A stretch of DNA of 48,772 nt from Acidimicrobiales bacterium (GTDB lineage Bacteria; Actinomycetota; Acidimicrobiia; Acidimicrobiales; AC-9), in NCBI GenBank assembly GCA_036491125.1, contig DASXCO010000246.1, positions 1 to 48,772 on the forward strand, in the 5' to 3' direction. Below the pieces are notes generated by a model. That model worked only from the letters and a program-made list of their open reading frames with translations, ran no database searches and was not told the origin of the DNA. Positions 34,499 to 42,858 of the stretch are shown one piece after another (position 1 is the stretch's first letter; each line of letters starts with the position of its first letter). Position numbers and translations under genes: made by a program.

Positions 34499-35478
34499 TA
34501 GAAGTGCCCCAACACGGGGTGCGGGACATAGGGCTCCTCCAGCCGTTGCATCTCCTTGTCGCTGAGCTCGAGCTCCTCGGCGGCCAGCGCGTCCTCGAGG
34601 TGGCCGAGCTTGGTGGAGCCGACGATCGGCGCCGTCACGCCGGGGCGGTGGAGCAGCCAGGACAGCGCGACCTGCGCTGAAGGGACCCCGCGCTCGCTGG
34701 CGATCTCGGCCACCCGATCGACCACGTCGAAGTCGGTGGGCTGGCTGTAGAGATAGTCGGTGAAGGGGTCGGTCTCCGAGCGCGTCGTGCGCTTCTCGCC
34801 TTCACGGCTCCGGGTCCCGGCCAGGACGCCTCGAGCCAGGGGGCTCCAGGGGATCACGCCCACCCCCTGGTCGACGCACAGGGGGATCATCTCCCGCTCC
34901 TCCTCCCGATAGATGAGGTTGTAGTGGTTCTGCATGGACACGAACCTCGTCCAGCCCCTCTGCTCCGCGGTGTGCTGCGCCTTGGCGAACTGCCAGGCGA
35001 ACATGCTGCTGGCGCCGATGTACCTGGCCTTCCCGGCTCGGACCACGTCGTGCAGGGCTTCCATCGTCTCCTCGATCGGCACCCGGGGATCCCAGCGGTG
35101 GATCTGGTACAGGTCGACGTAGTCGAGCCCGAGCCGGCGAAGCGACGCGTCGATGCCGGACAGGACGTGCTTGCGAGACAGACCACCGCCGTTCTCGCCC
35201 GGCGTCATCGGCATGAACACCTTGGTGGCGATGACCACCTCGTCACGGCCCAGGTACTTCCCTACCAGCCGCCCCGTGGCGACCTCGCTCGCCCCGGACG
35301 AGTAGGTGTCGGCCGTGTCGAAGAAGTTCACACCCCCTTCGACGGCGGCCCGCACGATCGGGTCGGCCGCGTCCTCGTCGATCACCCAGGGCCGGTCGCT
35401 GTCGTTACCGAACCCCATCATGCCCAGGCAGACCCGTGAAACCCGCAGGCCCGTCGCGCCGAGATTCACGTACTTCAT
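34498..35478 (-). CDS. Aldo/keto reductase (YajO/IolS-like)
   Basis: A 326-residue NADPH-dependent reductase. It starts MKYVNLGATGLRVSRVCLG, with the tetrad Asp and Tyr in NFFDTADTYSSGASE, Lys in VIATKVFMPM and His in DLYQIHRWDP. The cofactor-binding end APIVGSTKLGHLEDAL is normal. It is a classic member of the group typified by E. coli YajO. Substrates are likely small aldehydes or sugars. The ATG at 35478 has GAGGTG upstream. It is divergent from the LLM oxidoreductase gene (88 nt). Confidence 0.93.
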   Translation of the reverse strand: MKYVNLGATGLRVSRVCLGMMGFGNDSDRPWVIDEDAADPIVRAAVEGGVNFFDTADTYSSGASEVATGRLVGKYLGRDEVVIATKVFMPMTPGENGGGLSRKHVLSGIDASLRRLGLDYVDLYQIHRWDPRVPIEETMEALHDVVRAGKARYIGASSMFAWQFAKAQHTAEQRGWTRFVSMQNHYNLIYREEEREMIPLCVDQGVGVIPWSPLARGVLAGTRSREGEKRTTRSETDPFTDYLYSQPTDFDVVDRVAEIASERGVPSAQVALSWLLHRPGVTAPIVGSTKLGHLEDALAAEELELSDKEMQRLEEPYVPHPVLGHF

Positions 35479-35566
35479 CGAGCACCTCGCAGTCGTCCAG
35501 CCGTCCTCCGGCCCGTCCACGTCGACCCTATCGCCACCCTGGCAGTACACCCACTAGACAGAAGAC

Positions 35567-36430
35567 ATGAACATCGGTGTTGTCTTTCCCCAGACCGAGA
35601 TCGGCGCCGACGTGGAGGTGGTCCGCCGGTACGCCCAGCGGATCGAGGAGCTCGGCTTCACCCACGTGCTCACCTATGACCACGTGGTGGGCGCCGACCC
35701 CGCCGTCCACCGGGGCTGGCAGGGCCCGTACGACGTCAGCACGACGTTCCACGAGCCGTTCGTGCTCTTCGGCTACCTGGCGGCGATCACCTCGATCGAG
35801 CTGGTGCCCGGCATCATCATCCTCCCCCAGCGCCAGACCGCGCTGGTCGCCAAGCAGGCCGCCGAGGTGGATCTCCTCAGCCGCGGTCGCTTTCGCCTGG
35901 GCGTGGGCCTCGGGTGGAACGCCGTCGAGTACGAGGCGCTCGGCAAGAGCTTCGGCGATCGTGGGAGGCGGGTCGGCGAGCAGGTCGAGCTCCTGCGGCG
36001 GCTGTGGACCGAGAGGACCGTGACCTTCGACGGCACCTACGAGAAGGTGACCGGGGCCGGTCTGGCACCGCTGCCACTGCAGCAACCGATCCCCGTGTGG
36101 TTCGGTGCAGCCTCGCCGCCGGCCTACCGGCGAGCGGGTCGGCTCGCAGACGGCTGGTTCCCCCAGGTGCCCCCTGGCCACGGCCTCGAGGAGGCTCGGA
36201 CCATGGTCCACGAGGCGGCTGTCGAGGCCGGCCGGGACCCAGCGGCCCTCGGCATGGAGGGCCGGGTGAGCTGGGGCGAGGGAGGCGCCCAGAAGCTGGC
36301 CGAGCAGGTCCGGAAGTGGTCAGACGCCGGTGCCACCCACCTTTCGATCAACACCATGGGGGCGGGGCTGGCGTCGGTCGACCACCACCTCGATGCCCTC
36401 GGGTCGGCGATCGAGGCGGTCAGGCAGTGA
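35567..36430 (+). CDS. LLM-class (luciferase-like) F420-dependent oxidoreductase
   Basis: A 287-residue bacterial-luciferase-fold TIM barrel. It starts MNIGVVFPQTEIGAD, with a conserved GFTHVLTYDHVVG, LSRGRFRLGVGLGWNAVEYE and PIPVWFGAASPPAYRRAGRLADGW. This pattern is typical of actinobacterial F420-dependent oxidoreductases rather than FMN-linked alkanal monooxygenases, although the cofactor is not proven from sequence. Substrate unknown. Its 3' end overlaps the convergent SMP-30 gene by 11 nt. A TAGACA element lies 6 nt before the ATG. Confidence 0.9.
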   Translation: MNIGVVFPQTEIGADVEVVRRYAQRIEELGFTHVLTYDHVVGADPAVHRGWQGPYDVSTTFHEPFVLFGYLAAITSIELVPGIIILPQRQTALVAKQAAEVDLLSRGRFRLGVGLGWNAVEYEALGKSFGDRGRRVGEQVELLRRLWTERTVTFDGTYEKVTGAGLAPLPLQQPIPVWFGAASPPAYRRAGRLADGWFPQVPPGHGLEEARTMVHEAAVEAGRDPAALGMEGRVSWGEGGAQKLAEQVRKWSDAGATHLSINTMGAGLASVDHHLDALGSAIEAVRQ

Positions 36431-37328
36431 ACGCCAGGCCGAGCCCCTGCCGCGGCCACTCCATGGCGATCAGCCGGCCCGTGCCCGACAGGGTCGCGTA
36501 GGCGATCCGCGGATCGTCGGGAGCGAAGCAGACGTTGGTCGTCATGGGGTCGGGCAGCGCCACGTACTCATGGCCGCCGTCCGGGTCCACCACGCAGAGA
36601 CCCTGGGACAGGGCGGCGACGATGACGGCGCCGCCGGCCTCGACGGCGAGGGAGTCGAAGTGCCCTTTGGTCGCGGCGACGCAGGCACCGCGCGGGTGGC
36701 TGACTCGTCCCGGAGCTTCCAGGTCCCAGGCCATCAGCCGCCCGGTGAAGCTCTCGGCGACGTAGACCCGGTCACCTCCGGGCGACAGGCCAACCCCGTT
36801 TGGACCCCAGAGGCCGTAGGCGACCTCGATCACATCCGAGCCGTCGGTCTGGGCGTAGTACAAGCCGCCTCGATCGGCGTCGCGTGCCCGGGTCTTCCCG
36901 AGGTCGGTGAACCAGAAGCCGCCCTCCTGGTCGAAGACGATGTCGTTGGGGCTGCGCAGCCGATGCCCGTCGACGTGGGTGTAGAGGTGTTCGGCCCGGC
37001 CGGTGGCCAGGTCGACGCGCTCGATCCAGCCCCCCTCGAAGTCCGGCGGCTCGCTGGCCCCTGTGGCCAGATCGATCGGGAGCAGCATGCCGGCTCGTTC
37101 GGTCCACGGGAAGCCGCCGTTGTTGCAGACGTAGGCGGCGCCGTCTGGGCCGATGGCCGCACCGTTGGGCCCTCCACCGAGGCTGGCCACCACCGCTACC
37201 GTCCCGTCCGGCTGCACCCGGCTCAGCGTGCCCCGCCTGATCTCGACGACCAGCACGCTTCCGTCTGCCATGGCCACCGGTCCCTCCGGGAACTGCAGGC
37301 CGGTCGCTACCTCGCGGAAGTCGGTCAT
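36420..37328 (-). CDS. SMP-30/gluconolactonase-like protein
   Basis: A 302-residue six-bladed beta-propeller lactonase. The blocks FPEGPVAMADGSVLVVEI, GPNGAAIGPDGAAYVCNNGG, SPNDIVFDQEGGFWFTD and GPNGVGLSPGGDRVYVAES contain the Glu, Asn and Asp residues that bind the catalytic metal in the family. It probably opens a sugar or other lactone. It starts 24 nt after the alpha/beta hydrolase stop, so the two are likely co-transcribed. Confidence 0.9.
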   Translation of the reverse strand: MTDFREVATGLQFPEGPVAMADGSVLVVEIRRGTLSRVQPDGTVAVVASLGGGPNGAAIGPDGAAYVCNNGGFPWTERAGMLLPIDLATGASEPPDFEGGWIERVDLATGRAEHLYTHVDGHRLRSPNDIVFDQEGGFWFTDLGKTRARDADRGGLYYAQTDGSDVIEVAYGLWGPNGVGLSPGGDRVYVAESFTGRLMAWDLEAPGRVSHPRGACVAATKGHFDSLAVEAGGAVIVAALSQGLCVVDPDGGHEYVALPDPMTTNVCFAPDDPRIAYATLSGTGRLIAMEWPRQGLGLAFTA

Positions 37329-37352
37329 CGCCGACGTTCTAGTCCTGCTGCC

Positions 37353-38360
37353 TCAGCTGGGCGAGCGGGCCGGATCGGTGCCGTCACCGGCGCCGGCGGC
37401 AGTGAGCGGCACGCGTCGGGCCAGGAACTCGACCATGGCGGCGGCGATCGTGTCGGGCTCCTCCACGGGAAGCAGGTGGCCACCCTCCTCGAACCACACG
37501 ATCTCACTCTCGGAAACGAGCTCGTGCATCCGGCGCTGAACGGCCGGGGGGGCGAAGTAATCCTTGCAACCAGCGAAGATGAGGGTCGGCGCGGTCACGC
37601 TCGGCAGCACCTCGACTGCGTGGTGGTTGCGAAACCCTCCGATCATCCGCCAGAGCACGGAGAAGTCGATGGAGCAGATCTGGGTCACGTGCGGCGCGAT
37701 CCGCGGCGCCGTCACCCTCGGTCCCGCCACCTTGATGGCCTGCAGCATGGTGAGCGCCGTCTCGGGCGTCGAGATACGCCTGATGACGGGCTGGAGGAAC
37801 CCGAAGGGCAGCACCTTGAACACCGCGTCGGCGATCGGGAACAGCCGGTCCAGCACGGGCCGGTCGGCGAAGGTCTGGACCGGGTTCTCGAACGTGCCCG
37901 CCACCGGCAGCAGGGCGGCGACCCGATCGGGTGCCTGACGGAAGATCTCGAAGATGAGCTGGACGCCGATCGAATGCCCGGCCAGCGCCGCCACCTCGAT
38001 GCCCGCGTCGTCGAGCACCTCGACGAAGTCGGCTGCCACCCGCTCGACGGAGACGTCCTCGGGACGGAGGTCGTGAGCGTTGCAGCCGGGCGGGCGGGGC
38101 AGCCCCGACTGGCCGTGCCCCCTCGTGTCGACGAGTACGGCCCGGTGACCCGCCTCGACCACGGCCGGCGCGATGCCGGACCAGTAGGTGTCGGTGCAGC
38201 TCCATCCGTTGACGAACAGGATGGGGAGTTGGGCTGGCCCGGGAGGCCGGCTCGGCGTAAGAGCGCCGTCGCCGACCACGGTGTAGGCGATCGGCGTCCC
38301 GTCCGTGGCCGTGATGAACCGGTCCTTGGGAAAACAGGCGTACTCCTCGGCTGACGTCAT
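37353..38360 (-). CDS. Alpha/beta hydrolase
   Basis: A 335-residue hydrolase. The nucleophile elbow is GHSIGVQ (Ser about 140), the acid is likely Asp in FAGCKDYFAPP and the His is in EEGGHLLPVEEP. An oxyanion-region motif VNGWSCTDTYW follows the first strands, and LVDTRGHGQSG is typical. Substrate not predictable; esterase, lactonase or haloperoxidase-like activity are options. The ATG at 38360 fits the fold; the long upstream open frame overlaps the divergent SagB-type gene and is spurious. Likely operon with the SMP-30 gene. Confidence 0.9.
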   Translation of the reverse strand: MTSAEEYACFPKDRFITATDGTPIAYTVVGDGALTPSRPPGPAQLPILFVNGWSCTDTYWSGIAPAVVEAGHRAVLVDTRGHGQSGLPRPPGCNAHDLRPEDVSVERVAADFVEVLDDAGIEVAALAGHSIGVQLIFEIFRQAPDRVAALLPVAGTFENPVQTFADRPVLDRLFPIADAVFKVLPFGFLQPVIRRISTPETALTMLQAIKVAGPRVTAPRIAPHVTQICSIDFSVLWRMIGGFRNHHAVEVLPSVTAPTLIFAGCKDYFAPPAVQRRMHELVSESEIVWFEEGGHLLPVEEPDTIAAAMVEFLARRVPLTAAGAGDGTDPARSPS

Positions 38361-38364
38361 CGCA

Positions 38365-38410
38365 CCATCTTCGCGGGTTCCCCGTACCACCCGATCCGGT
38401 ACCAAGATGG
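38365..38410. promoter_or_regulatory. Nested inverted repeats in a divergent promoter region
   Basis: CCATCTT (38365-38371) pairs with AAGATGG (38404-38410), and inside it GTACC (38384-38388) pairs with GGTAC (38398-38402). They fill the 54-bp region between the divergent alpha/beta hydrolase and SagB-type genes, so a shared operator is possible. Confidence 0.35.
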
Positions 38411-38414
38411 AGGT

Positions 38415-39950
38415 GTGAACGACGCGCGCCTGGTCGAGGTCCTGCACGGCTCCACCCGCCACGGCGAGACCCCCACCCACCCGGAACGGCTGGTCTCCTT
38501 CCGACCGCTGGACCCCGCCAACCGGCCCCGGCCCTTCAAGTCGTATCCCGATCTCGAGCCTGCTCGTCTGCCGCGGACGATCGCGAGATCGTCGATTCCC
38601 GCCGCCGAGGTGCTGTCGGGACGTCGGGGACAGGCCCGAGGACTGGACGACGAGTTGCTCGGGACGCTGTTGTTCCTCGCTGCTGGCGTCACCAGGTTCA
38701 CCGCCGGCGGGCTGGGCGGAGACGACCGGGTCTGGTTCCGGACGGCGATGTCGGCGGGCAACCTCCACCCGGTCGAGGTGTACCTCGTCCGTTCCGGAGT
38801 ACATCACTACGACCCGCTCGACCACGCCCTGGTGCCCCTGCGTGACCGCGGCGAGGTGCCCGACCAGGGTCCGGGGGCGACCGTGATCCTGTCGGGCATT
38901 CCGTTCCGCACCGGCTGGAAGTACGGCGAGCGGGGCTGGCGTCACCTGTGGTGGGACGCCGGATCCATGCTGGCCAACCTGCTCGCGGCGGCCGCGGCCC
39001 ACGGGCTGGAGGCCCAGGTGATGACCGCCTTCCCCGACGACGCCGTGTCCCAGCTGGTGGGCATCGACGGCCTCGAGGAGATGCCCCTGGTCGTGGTCGA
39101 GCTCGGAGACAGCGCCTTCGCGGTGCCGCCGGCGGGCTCGCTCCGCGCGCTCACCGCCTCCTCGCTCCCGATCGCGTCCCGAGTGCTGCGTTTTCCCCTT
39201 GTCGAGGAGGCCCAGTCGGCCGGCGTTCTCGACGAGGACGGCGTCGGCACCTGGCGCGCAGCGGCCCCGACGGCGTCGAGGCCGGCGCCCTTGGAGGTCG
39301 AGCCACCGCTCGGCGCGAGCGCCGACCAGCGAATCGAGGACGTGATCCTGGAGCGGGGGTCCACCCGCGTCTTCCGGACCGAGCGGGCGGCGTCGCAGCT
39401 GCTCGAGTGGAGCATGCCGGCAGCGGCGCGCGCCGTGCCGTTCGACGCGGCTCCGGCCGGCACGCTCATCGAGCATCTCGTGAACGTCCACGATGTCGAG
39501 GGCGCCGAGGCCGGGGGCTACCGCTACACCAACGACGGCGGGTTCGAGGGAAGGGTTCGCATCGCCGACGTCCGCGCTGCCGGAGCTGGCCTGTGTCTCG
39601 GCCAGCCGCTCGGCGGCGACTCGGCCTATACCGTCTTCCATGCCGCTGGTCTCGATGCCCTGTTCGGCAGCCTCGGCGCGAGGGGCTACCGCGCTGCCCA
39701 GCTCGAAGCCGGCGTGGCGTCCGGGCGGCTCGCTCTCAACGCGTTCGCGCTGGGCGTCGGGGCTACCGGGCTCACCTTCTACGACGGTCTGGTGTCGCGC
39801 TACTTCCGCACCGACGCGTCGCCGCTCCTGGCCACTGCCATCGGTGTGCCGGACACCTCACCCGCGCCCAGCGGGACACCCGGGCACCCGGCCGAGCTGC
39901 GAGGATACGGCAACGTGATGAGCCGGCTGGCCGCCCGGCTCGCCCGCTAG
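38415..39950 (+). CDS. SagB/ThcOx-type dehydrogenase with two nitroreductase domains
   Basis: A 511-residue protein with two tandem nitroreductase-like FMN domains, about 40-240 and 305-490. Domain 1 shows RTAMSAGNLHPVEVYLV and the GWKYGERGWRHLWWDAGSML block, which resembles SagB/BcnB dehydrogenases that oxidise azolines in peptide natural products. Domain 2 has RGSTRVFRTERAAS and GVASGRLALNAFALGVGATG. No YcaO cyclodehydratase, precursor peptide or transporter is adjacent, so a stand-alone redox role is more likely. The GTG start is only one base after a GGAGG, so the exact start is uncertain. Confidence 0.82.
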   Translation: MNDARLVEVLHGSTRHGETPTHPERLVSFRPLDPANRPRPFKSYPDLEPARLPRTIARSSIPAAEVLSGRRGQARGLDDELLGTLLFLAAGVTRFTAGGLGGDDRVWFRTAMSAGNLHPVEVYLVRSGVHHYDPLDHALVPLRDRGEVPDQGPGATVILSGIPFRTGWKYGERGWRHLWWDAGSMLANLLAAAAAHGLEAQVMTAFPDDAVSQLVGIDGLEEMPLVVVELGDSAFAVPPAGSLRALTASSLPIASRVLRFPLVEEAQSAGVLDEDGVGTWRAAAPTASRPAPLEVEPPLGASADQRIEDVILERGSTRVFRTERAASQLLEWSMPAAARAVPFDAAPAGTLIEHLVNVHDVEGAEAGGYRYTNDGGFEGRVRIADVRAAGAGLCLGQPLGGDSAYTVFHAAGLDALFGSLGARGYRAAQLEAGVASGRLALNAFALGVGATGLTFYDGLVSRYFRTDASPLLATAIGVPDTSPAPSGTPGHPAELRGYGNVMSRLAARLAR

Positions 39951-39987
39951 GTCGCCAGGACGCCGATGAGTGGCGGCTGATCAGCTG

Positions 39988-40572
39988 ATGGCGATCACCC
40001 TCGTCCTCGCCTCCGGCTCGGCGGCGAGGCTCCGAGTGCTCCGAGACGCCGGTCTCGATCCCGAGGTGGTGGTCAGCGGGGTCGACGAGGGGGTCGATGC
40101 GGTCGACACGCCGACTGCCGTGTCGACCCTGGCCCGCCGCAAGGCGCTGGCCGTCGCCGAGCGGCGTCCACATGCACTCGTGATCGGGTGCGATTCCATG
40201 CTCGAGGCTGACGGGCTCAGCCTCGGCAAGCCTGCGTCAGCCGACCAAGCTCGAAGCTGGTGCCGGCGCCTGCGCGGTCAAGAGGCGGCCCTCTACACCG
40301 GCCACTGTCTCGTGGACGTCGATGGACGAGCCCTGTCCGAGGTGGCCGCGACACGGGTTCGCTTCGCCACCACCACCGATGCGGAGATCGACGCCTACGT
40401 GGCCACGGGAGAGCCACTGGCGATGGCGGGGGCCTTCAGCCTCGAGGGCCTTGCGGCGCCGTTCATCGACAGCATCGACGGCGATCCCTCCAACGTGATC
40501 GGACTGAGCCTGCCGCTCCTTCGGCGCATGCTCGCCCAGATTGGCGTGGCGATCACCGATCTCTGGCGCTAG
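39988..40572 (+). CDS. maf: Maf-like nucleotide pyrophosphatase
   Basis: A 194-residue Maf/YceF/YhdE family protein, which hydrolyses non-canonical or modified NTPs to NMPs. It starts ITLVLASGSAARLRVL (usual LASGSPRR; the two Arg/Pro positions differ), with VIGCDSMLEADGLSLGKP holding the catalytic Asp, and a C-terminal FSLEGLAAPFIDSIDGDPSN. The ATG at 39988 fits the family; a GTG at 39970 would add six residues. It lies 37 nt after the SagB-type gene. Confidence 0.92.
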   Translation: MAITLVLASGSAARLRVLRDAGLDPEVVVSGVDEGVDAVDTPTAVSTLARRKALAVAERRPHALVIGCDSMLEADGLSLGKPASADQARSWCRRLRGQEAALYTGHCLVDVDGRALSEVAATRVRFATTTDAEIDAYVATGEPLAMAGAFSLEGLAAPFIDSIDGDPSNVIGLSLPLLRRMLAQIGVAITDLWR

Positions 40573-40615
40573 CGCTCCTGGCGCCCCGTTCCCTTCGATC
40601 GTCGTGCCGAGTCCG

Positions 40616-40621
40616 TAAGAT
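40616..40621 (+). promoter_or_regulatory. Candidate -10 box (TAAGAT) of the alpha-hydroxy acid oxidase gene
   Basis: TAAGAT ends 10 nt before the ATG at 40632, with weak purine content between; consistent with a short-leader or leaderless transcript. Confidence 0.35.
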
Positions 40622-40631
40622 CACCGCCGAG

Positions 40632-41858
40632 ATGCTCGAGAGTCTCCGATCGGTGCTCAGGTTCCGCCCCATGGACCACGACCGCGTCCAGCGGCGGCTC
40701 GCCCGGGCGGCGTGTGTGGACGACCTCCGGGGCATCGCCCACCGCCGCCTCCCACGAGGGGTGTTCGACTACATCGACGGCGGGGCGGAAGACGAGCGCA
40801 CCCTCGCCGCCAACCGCCGGGCCTTCGCCCGTGTCGGCTTCCGGCCGCGCGTCCTGCGCAACGTCGCCTCGGTCGACCCGGCCACCACCCTGCTCGGACG
40901 CTCCATACCGATCCCGCTCGTCCTGGCGCCAACCGGCTTCACCCGTATCGCCGACCCCGCCGGTGAGCTCGCCGTGGCGCGCGCCGCCGCCGAGGTCGGA
41001 GTCCCATACACATTGTCCACGCTCAGCACCCGATCGATCGAGGAGGTCGCAGTCGCCGGTCGGGGCCCCAAGTGGTTCCAGGTCTACGCCTGGCGCGATC
41101 GCGGTCTCGTCAAGGAGATGCTGGACCGGGCGGCCGAGGCGCAGTACGAGGCCATCGTCCTCACGGTCGACACCGCTGTCCTCGGCCGACGCGAGCGCGA
41201 CGTCAGGCGCGGGTTCACTCTCCCGCCGAAGGCGGGGCTGGACACGATCGTCGATGGCGCCATCCACCCCGCCTGGACCTGGGGTCTGCTGCGCAGCGAG
41301 CCCATCCGCTTCGCCAACGTCGTCGCACGCGACGTCGGGGACGGTGCGACGGCAACATCTCTCGCCGACTACATCAACTCGCAATTCGACCCCGGACTGT
41401 GCTGGGACGACGTCGAGTGGCTGCGTACGGCCTGGAGCGGCCCGATCGTCATCAAGGGCATCCAGACGGTGGACGACGCGCGCATCGCTGCCAGCTCGGG
41501 CATCGAGGCCATCGCCCTCTCGAACCACGGCGGCCGCCAACTCGACGACGCGCCTGCCCCGCTGGATCTCGTCGCTCCCGTCGTCGACGCTGTGGGCGAC
41601 CGGCTCGAGGTCATCTGCGACGGCGGCGTTCGGCGCGGTAGCGACATCGTCAAAGCCGTGTGCCTGGGTGCTCGCGCCTGCATGGCCGGGCGGGCCTATT
41701 TATACGGTCTGGCCGCCGGGGGCGAGCGCGGAGTGGCCCACGTCCTCTCCCTCCTCGGCGCGGACGTGCGCCGCACGATGGCCCTGATCGGTGCCGACTC
41801 GATCGCCGCCCTCGACCGCGATCTCGTCGCCGCCCACCCAACGACGAGCGCAGACTAG
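40632..41858 (+). CDS. FMN-dependent alpha-hydroxy acid oxidase/dehydrogenase
   Basis: A 408-residue (S)-2-hydroxy acid oxidoreductase of the lactate dehydrogenase (LldD)/glycolate oxidase group. FDYIDGGAEDERTLAANR, LAPTGFTR, VPYTLSTLSTRSIEEVA, WFQVYAWRD, VIKGIQTVDDAR, the catalytic His block LSNHGGRQLDDAP and VICDGGVRRGSDIVKA bind FMN and substrate. Mycofactocin protein MftD is similar, but no other mycofactocin gene is here, so a lactate- or other 2-hydroxy-acid role is favoured. It is 59 nt after maf. Confidence 0.92.
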   Translation: MLESLRSVLRFRPMDHDRVQRRLARAACVDDLRGIAHRRLPRGVFDYIDGGAEDERTLAANRRAFARVGFRPRVLRNVASVDPATTLLGRSIPIPLVLAPTGFTRIADPAGELAVARAAAEVGVPYTLSTLSTRSIEEVAVAGRGPKWFQVYAWRDRGLVKEMLDRAAEAQYEAIVLTVDTAVLGRRERDVRRGFTLPPKAGLDTIVDGAIHPAWTWGLLRSEPIRFANVVARDVGDGATATSLADYINSQFDPGLCWDDVEWLRTAWSGPIVIKGIQTVDDARIAASSGIEAIALSNHGGRQLDDAPAPLDLVAPVVDAVGDRLEVICDGGVRRGSDIVKAVCLGARACMAGRAYLYGLAAGGERGVAHVLSLLGADVRRTMALIGADSIAALDRDLVAAHPTTSAD

Positions 41859-42180
41859 GCCAGCGCTCAAAGGACTACTCGCTCGCGTCACATCTCAAGC
41901 GAAAGAGGTGCGGGGGCGGTCGGGCCCGTGACTACCCGACCACCCCCAACCGACGTACGCAGGGCCACTGGGGCCCACACGCAAACTCTGCATCGGACAG
42001 CTGTTTGTTCCCACCCGAACCATCGAGCAAACTCGCGGTGACTCGCCCTCGGGCAGCTACGGTAGGGAGCGCAGTCGCGGCGGGCTGGCGGTCTGTGAGT
42101 TGCACCGATGATCGTTCGAGGCATTGGGGCTGGCCGGCTGGGCGCGTAGTGCCGGGCGACACAGAGGACGACGGAGAGCG
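41859..42180. other. 322-bp intergenic region
   Basis: No open frame with recognisable coding features is seen. It contains a strong hairpin near the left end (listed separately) and the repeated octamer GCAAACTC (in CGCAAACTCTG and AGCAAACTCGC). A GGAG-like ribosome-binding site (cggagagcg) precedes the DivIVA-like gene. Nothing else was recognised. Confidence 0.5.
41912..41947 (+). terminator. Terminator-like hairpin after the alpha-hydroxy acid oxidase gene
   Basis: GGGGGCGGTCGGG (41912-41924) and CCCGACCACCCCC (41935-41947) form a 13-bp stem with one C-A mismatch and a 10-nt loop. There is no T-tract, as is common in very GC-rich actinobacteria. Confidence 0.5.
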
Positions 42181-42822
42181 ATGAACGAAGACACCTTTGG
42201 GCGATCCCGCTTCGCGATGGTGATGCGGGGCTACGACCGAGATCAGGTGGACGCCATCATGGAGGCGTGCGAGCGCTGGGCGCGCGAAGCGCAGGTCCAC
42301 ATGGACGGCGCCGAGGAGAGACTGACCGAGACAGACCGCCGCGCCGAGGCCTTGGAGGCCAGGCTGTCGGAGCTCGAAGATCGCGCCGAGGAGCCGCCGC
42401 GATCGGTGCAGTCCTTGTCCGACCGGGTCGAGCAGGTGCTGGGTCTGGCGCAGGAGGCGGCCGACGAGCTCCAGACCAACGTCGAGACGGAGGCCCGAAC
42501 AGACAAGGAACGGGCCGAGCGCGAGGTCGCTCAGCTCGAGCAGGCGGCCCGGACCAGGGCGCACGAGATCGCCGCCTCGGCCCGACGGAGCCACGAGCAG
42601 GTCGCCCCCTCCACCGAAGCGGTCAGGCGAGAGGCCGAACGCCACATCGAGGACGGCCGGGCGGAGGCGGCGGAACGAGCTCGCGCCGTCTGGCAACGCG
42701 CCGAGGGTCCGATATCCGAGGCGCGGCGGGAGCTGGCTCACCTCGAAGACGCGCGGCAGGCGGCGCTCGAGGAGCTGGCCGGGCTCCAACAGTCGCTCGA
42801 CGGCGTGGTGCAGGTCTCCTGA
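42181..42822 (+). CDS. DivIVA-domain coiled-coil protein
   Basis: A 213-residue protein. Residues 5-35 (FGRSRFAMVMRGYDRDQVDA) match the N-terminal DivIVA domain that recognises curved membranes and anchors polar complexes. The remainder is a long charged coiled coil rich in Glu, Arg and Ala. The ATG at 42181 starts the domain; the upstream open frame is not coding. It is shorter than Wag31/DivIVA and lacks its long linker, so it may be an accessory DivIVA-like protein. It is followed 36 nt later by an alpha/beta hydrolase gene. Confidence 0.85.
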   Translation: MNEDTFGRSRFAMVMRGYDRDQVDAIMEACERWAREAQVHMDGAEERLTETDRRAEALEARLSELEDRAEEPPRSVQSLSDRVEQVLGLAQEAADELQTNVETEARTDKERAEREVAQLEQAARTRAHEIAASARRSHEQVAPSTEAVRREAERHIEDGRAEAAERARAVWQRAEGPISEARRELAHLEDARQAALEELAGLQQSLDGVVQVS

Positions 42823-42858
42823 GCCAGCATCCGACAGGAGCGCGTTCCTTCATCCACG

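Noticed and set aside
36330-38354. 674-residue open frame antisense to SMP-30 and the hydrolase
   Set aside because: No domain; the opposite strand carries two recognised enzymes.
38361-39641. N-terminal extension of the alpha/beta hydrolase frame
   Set aside because: It lies antisense to the SagB-type gene and has no homology; the hydrolase fold starts at 38360.
38415-41858. Peptide natural-product (RiPP) cluster around the SagB-type gene
   Set aside because: No precursor-like small ORF, YcaO or exporter found within several kb.
40632-41858. Mycofactocin locus (MftD)
   Set aside because: Sequence similarity alone; no mftA, mftB, mftC or mftE nearby.
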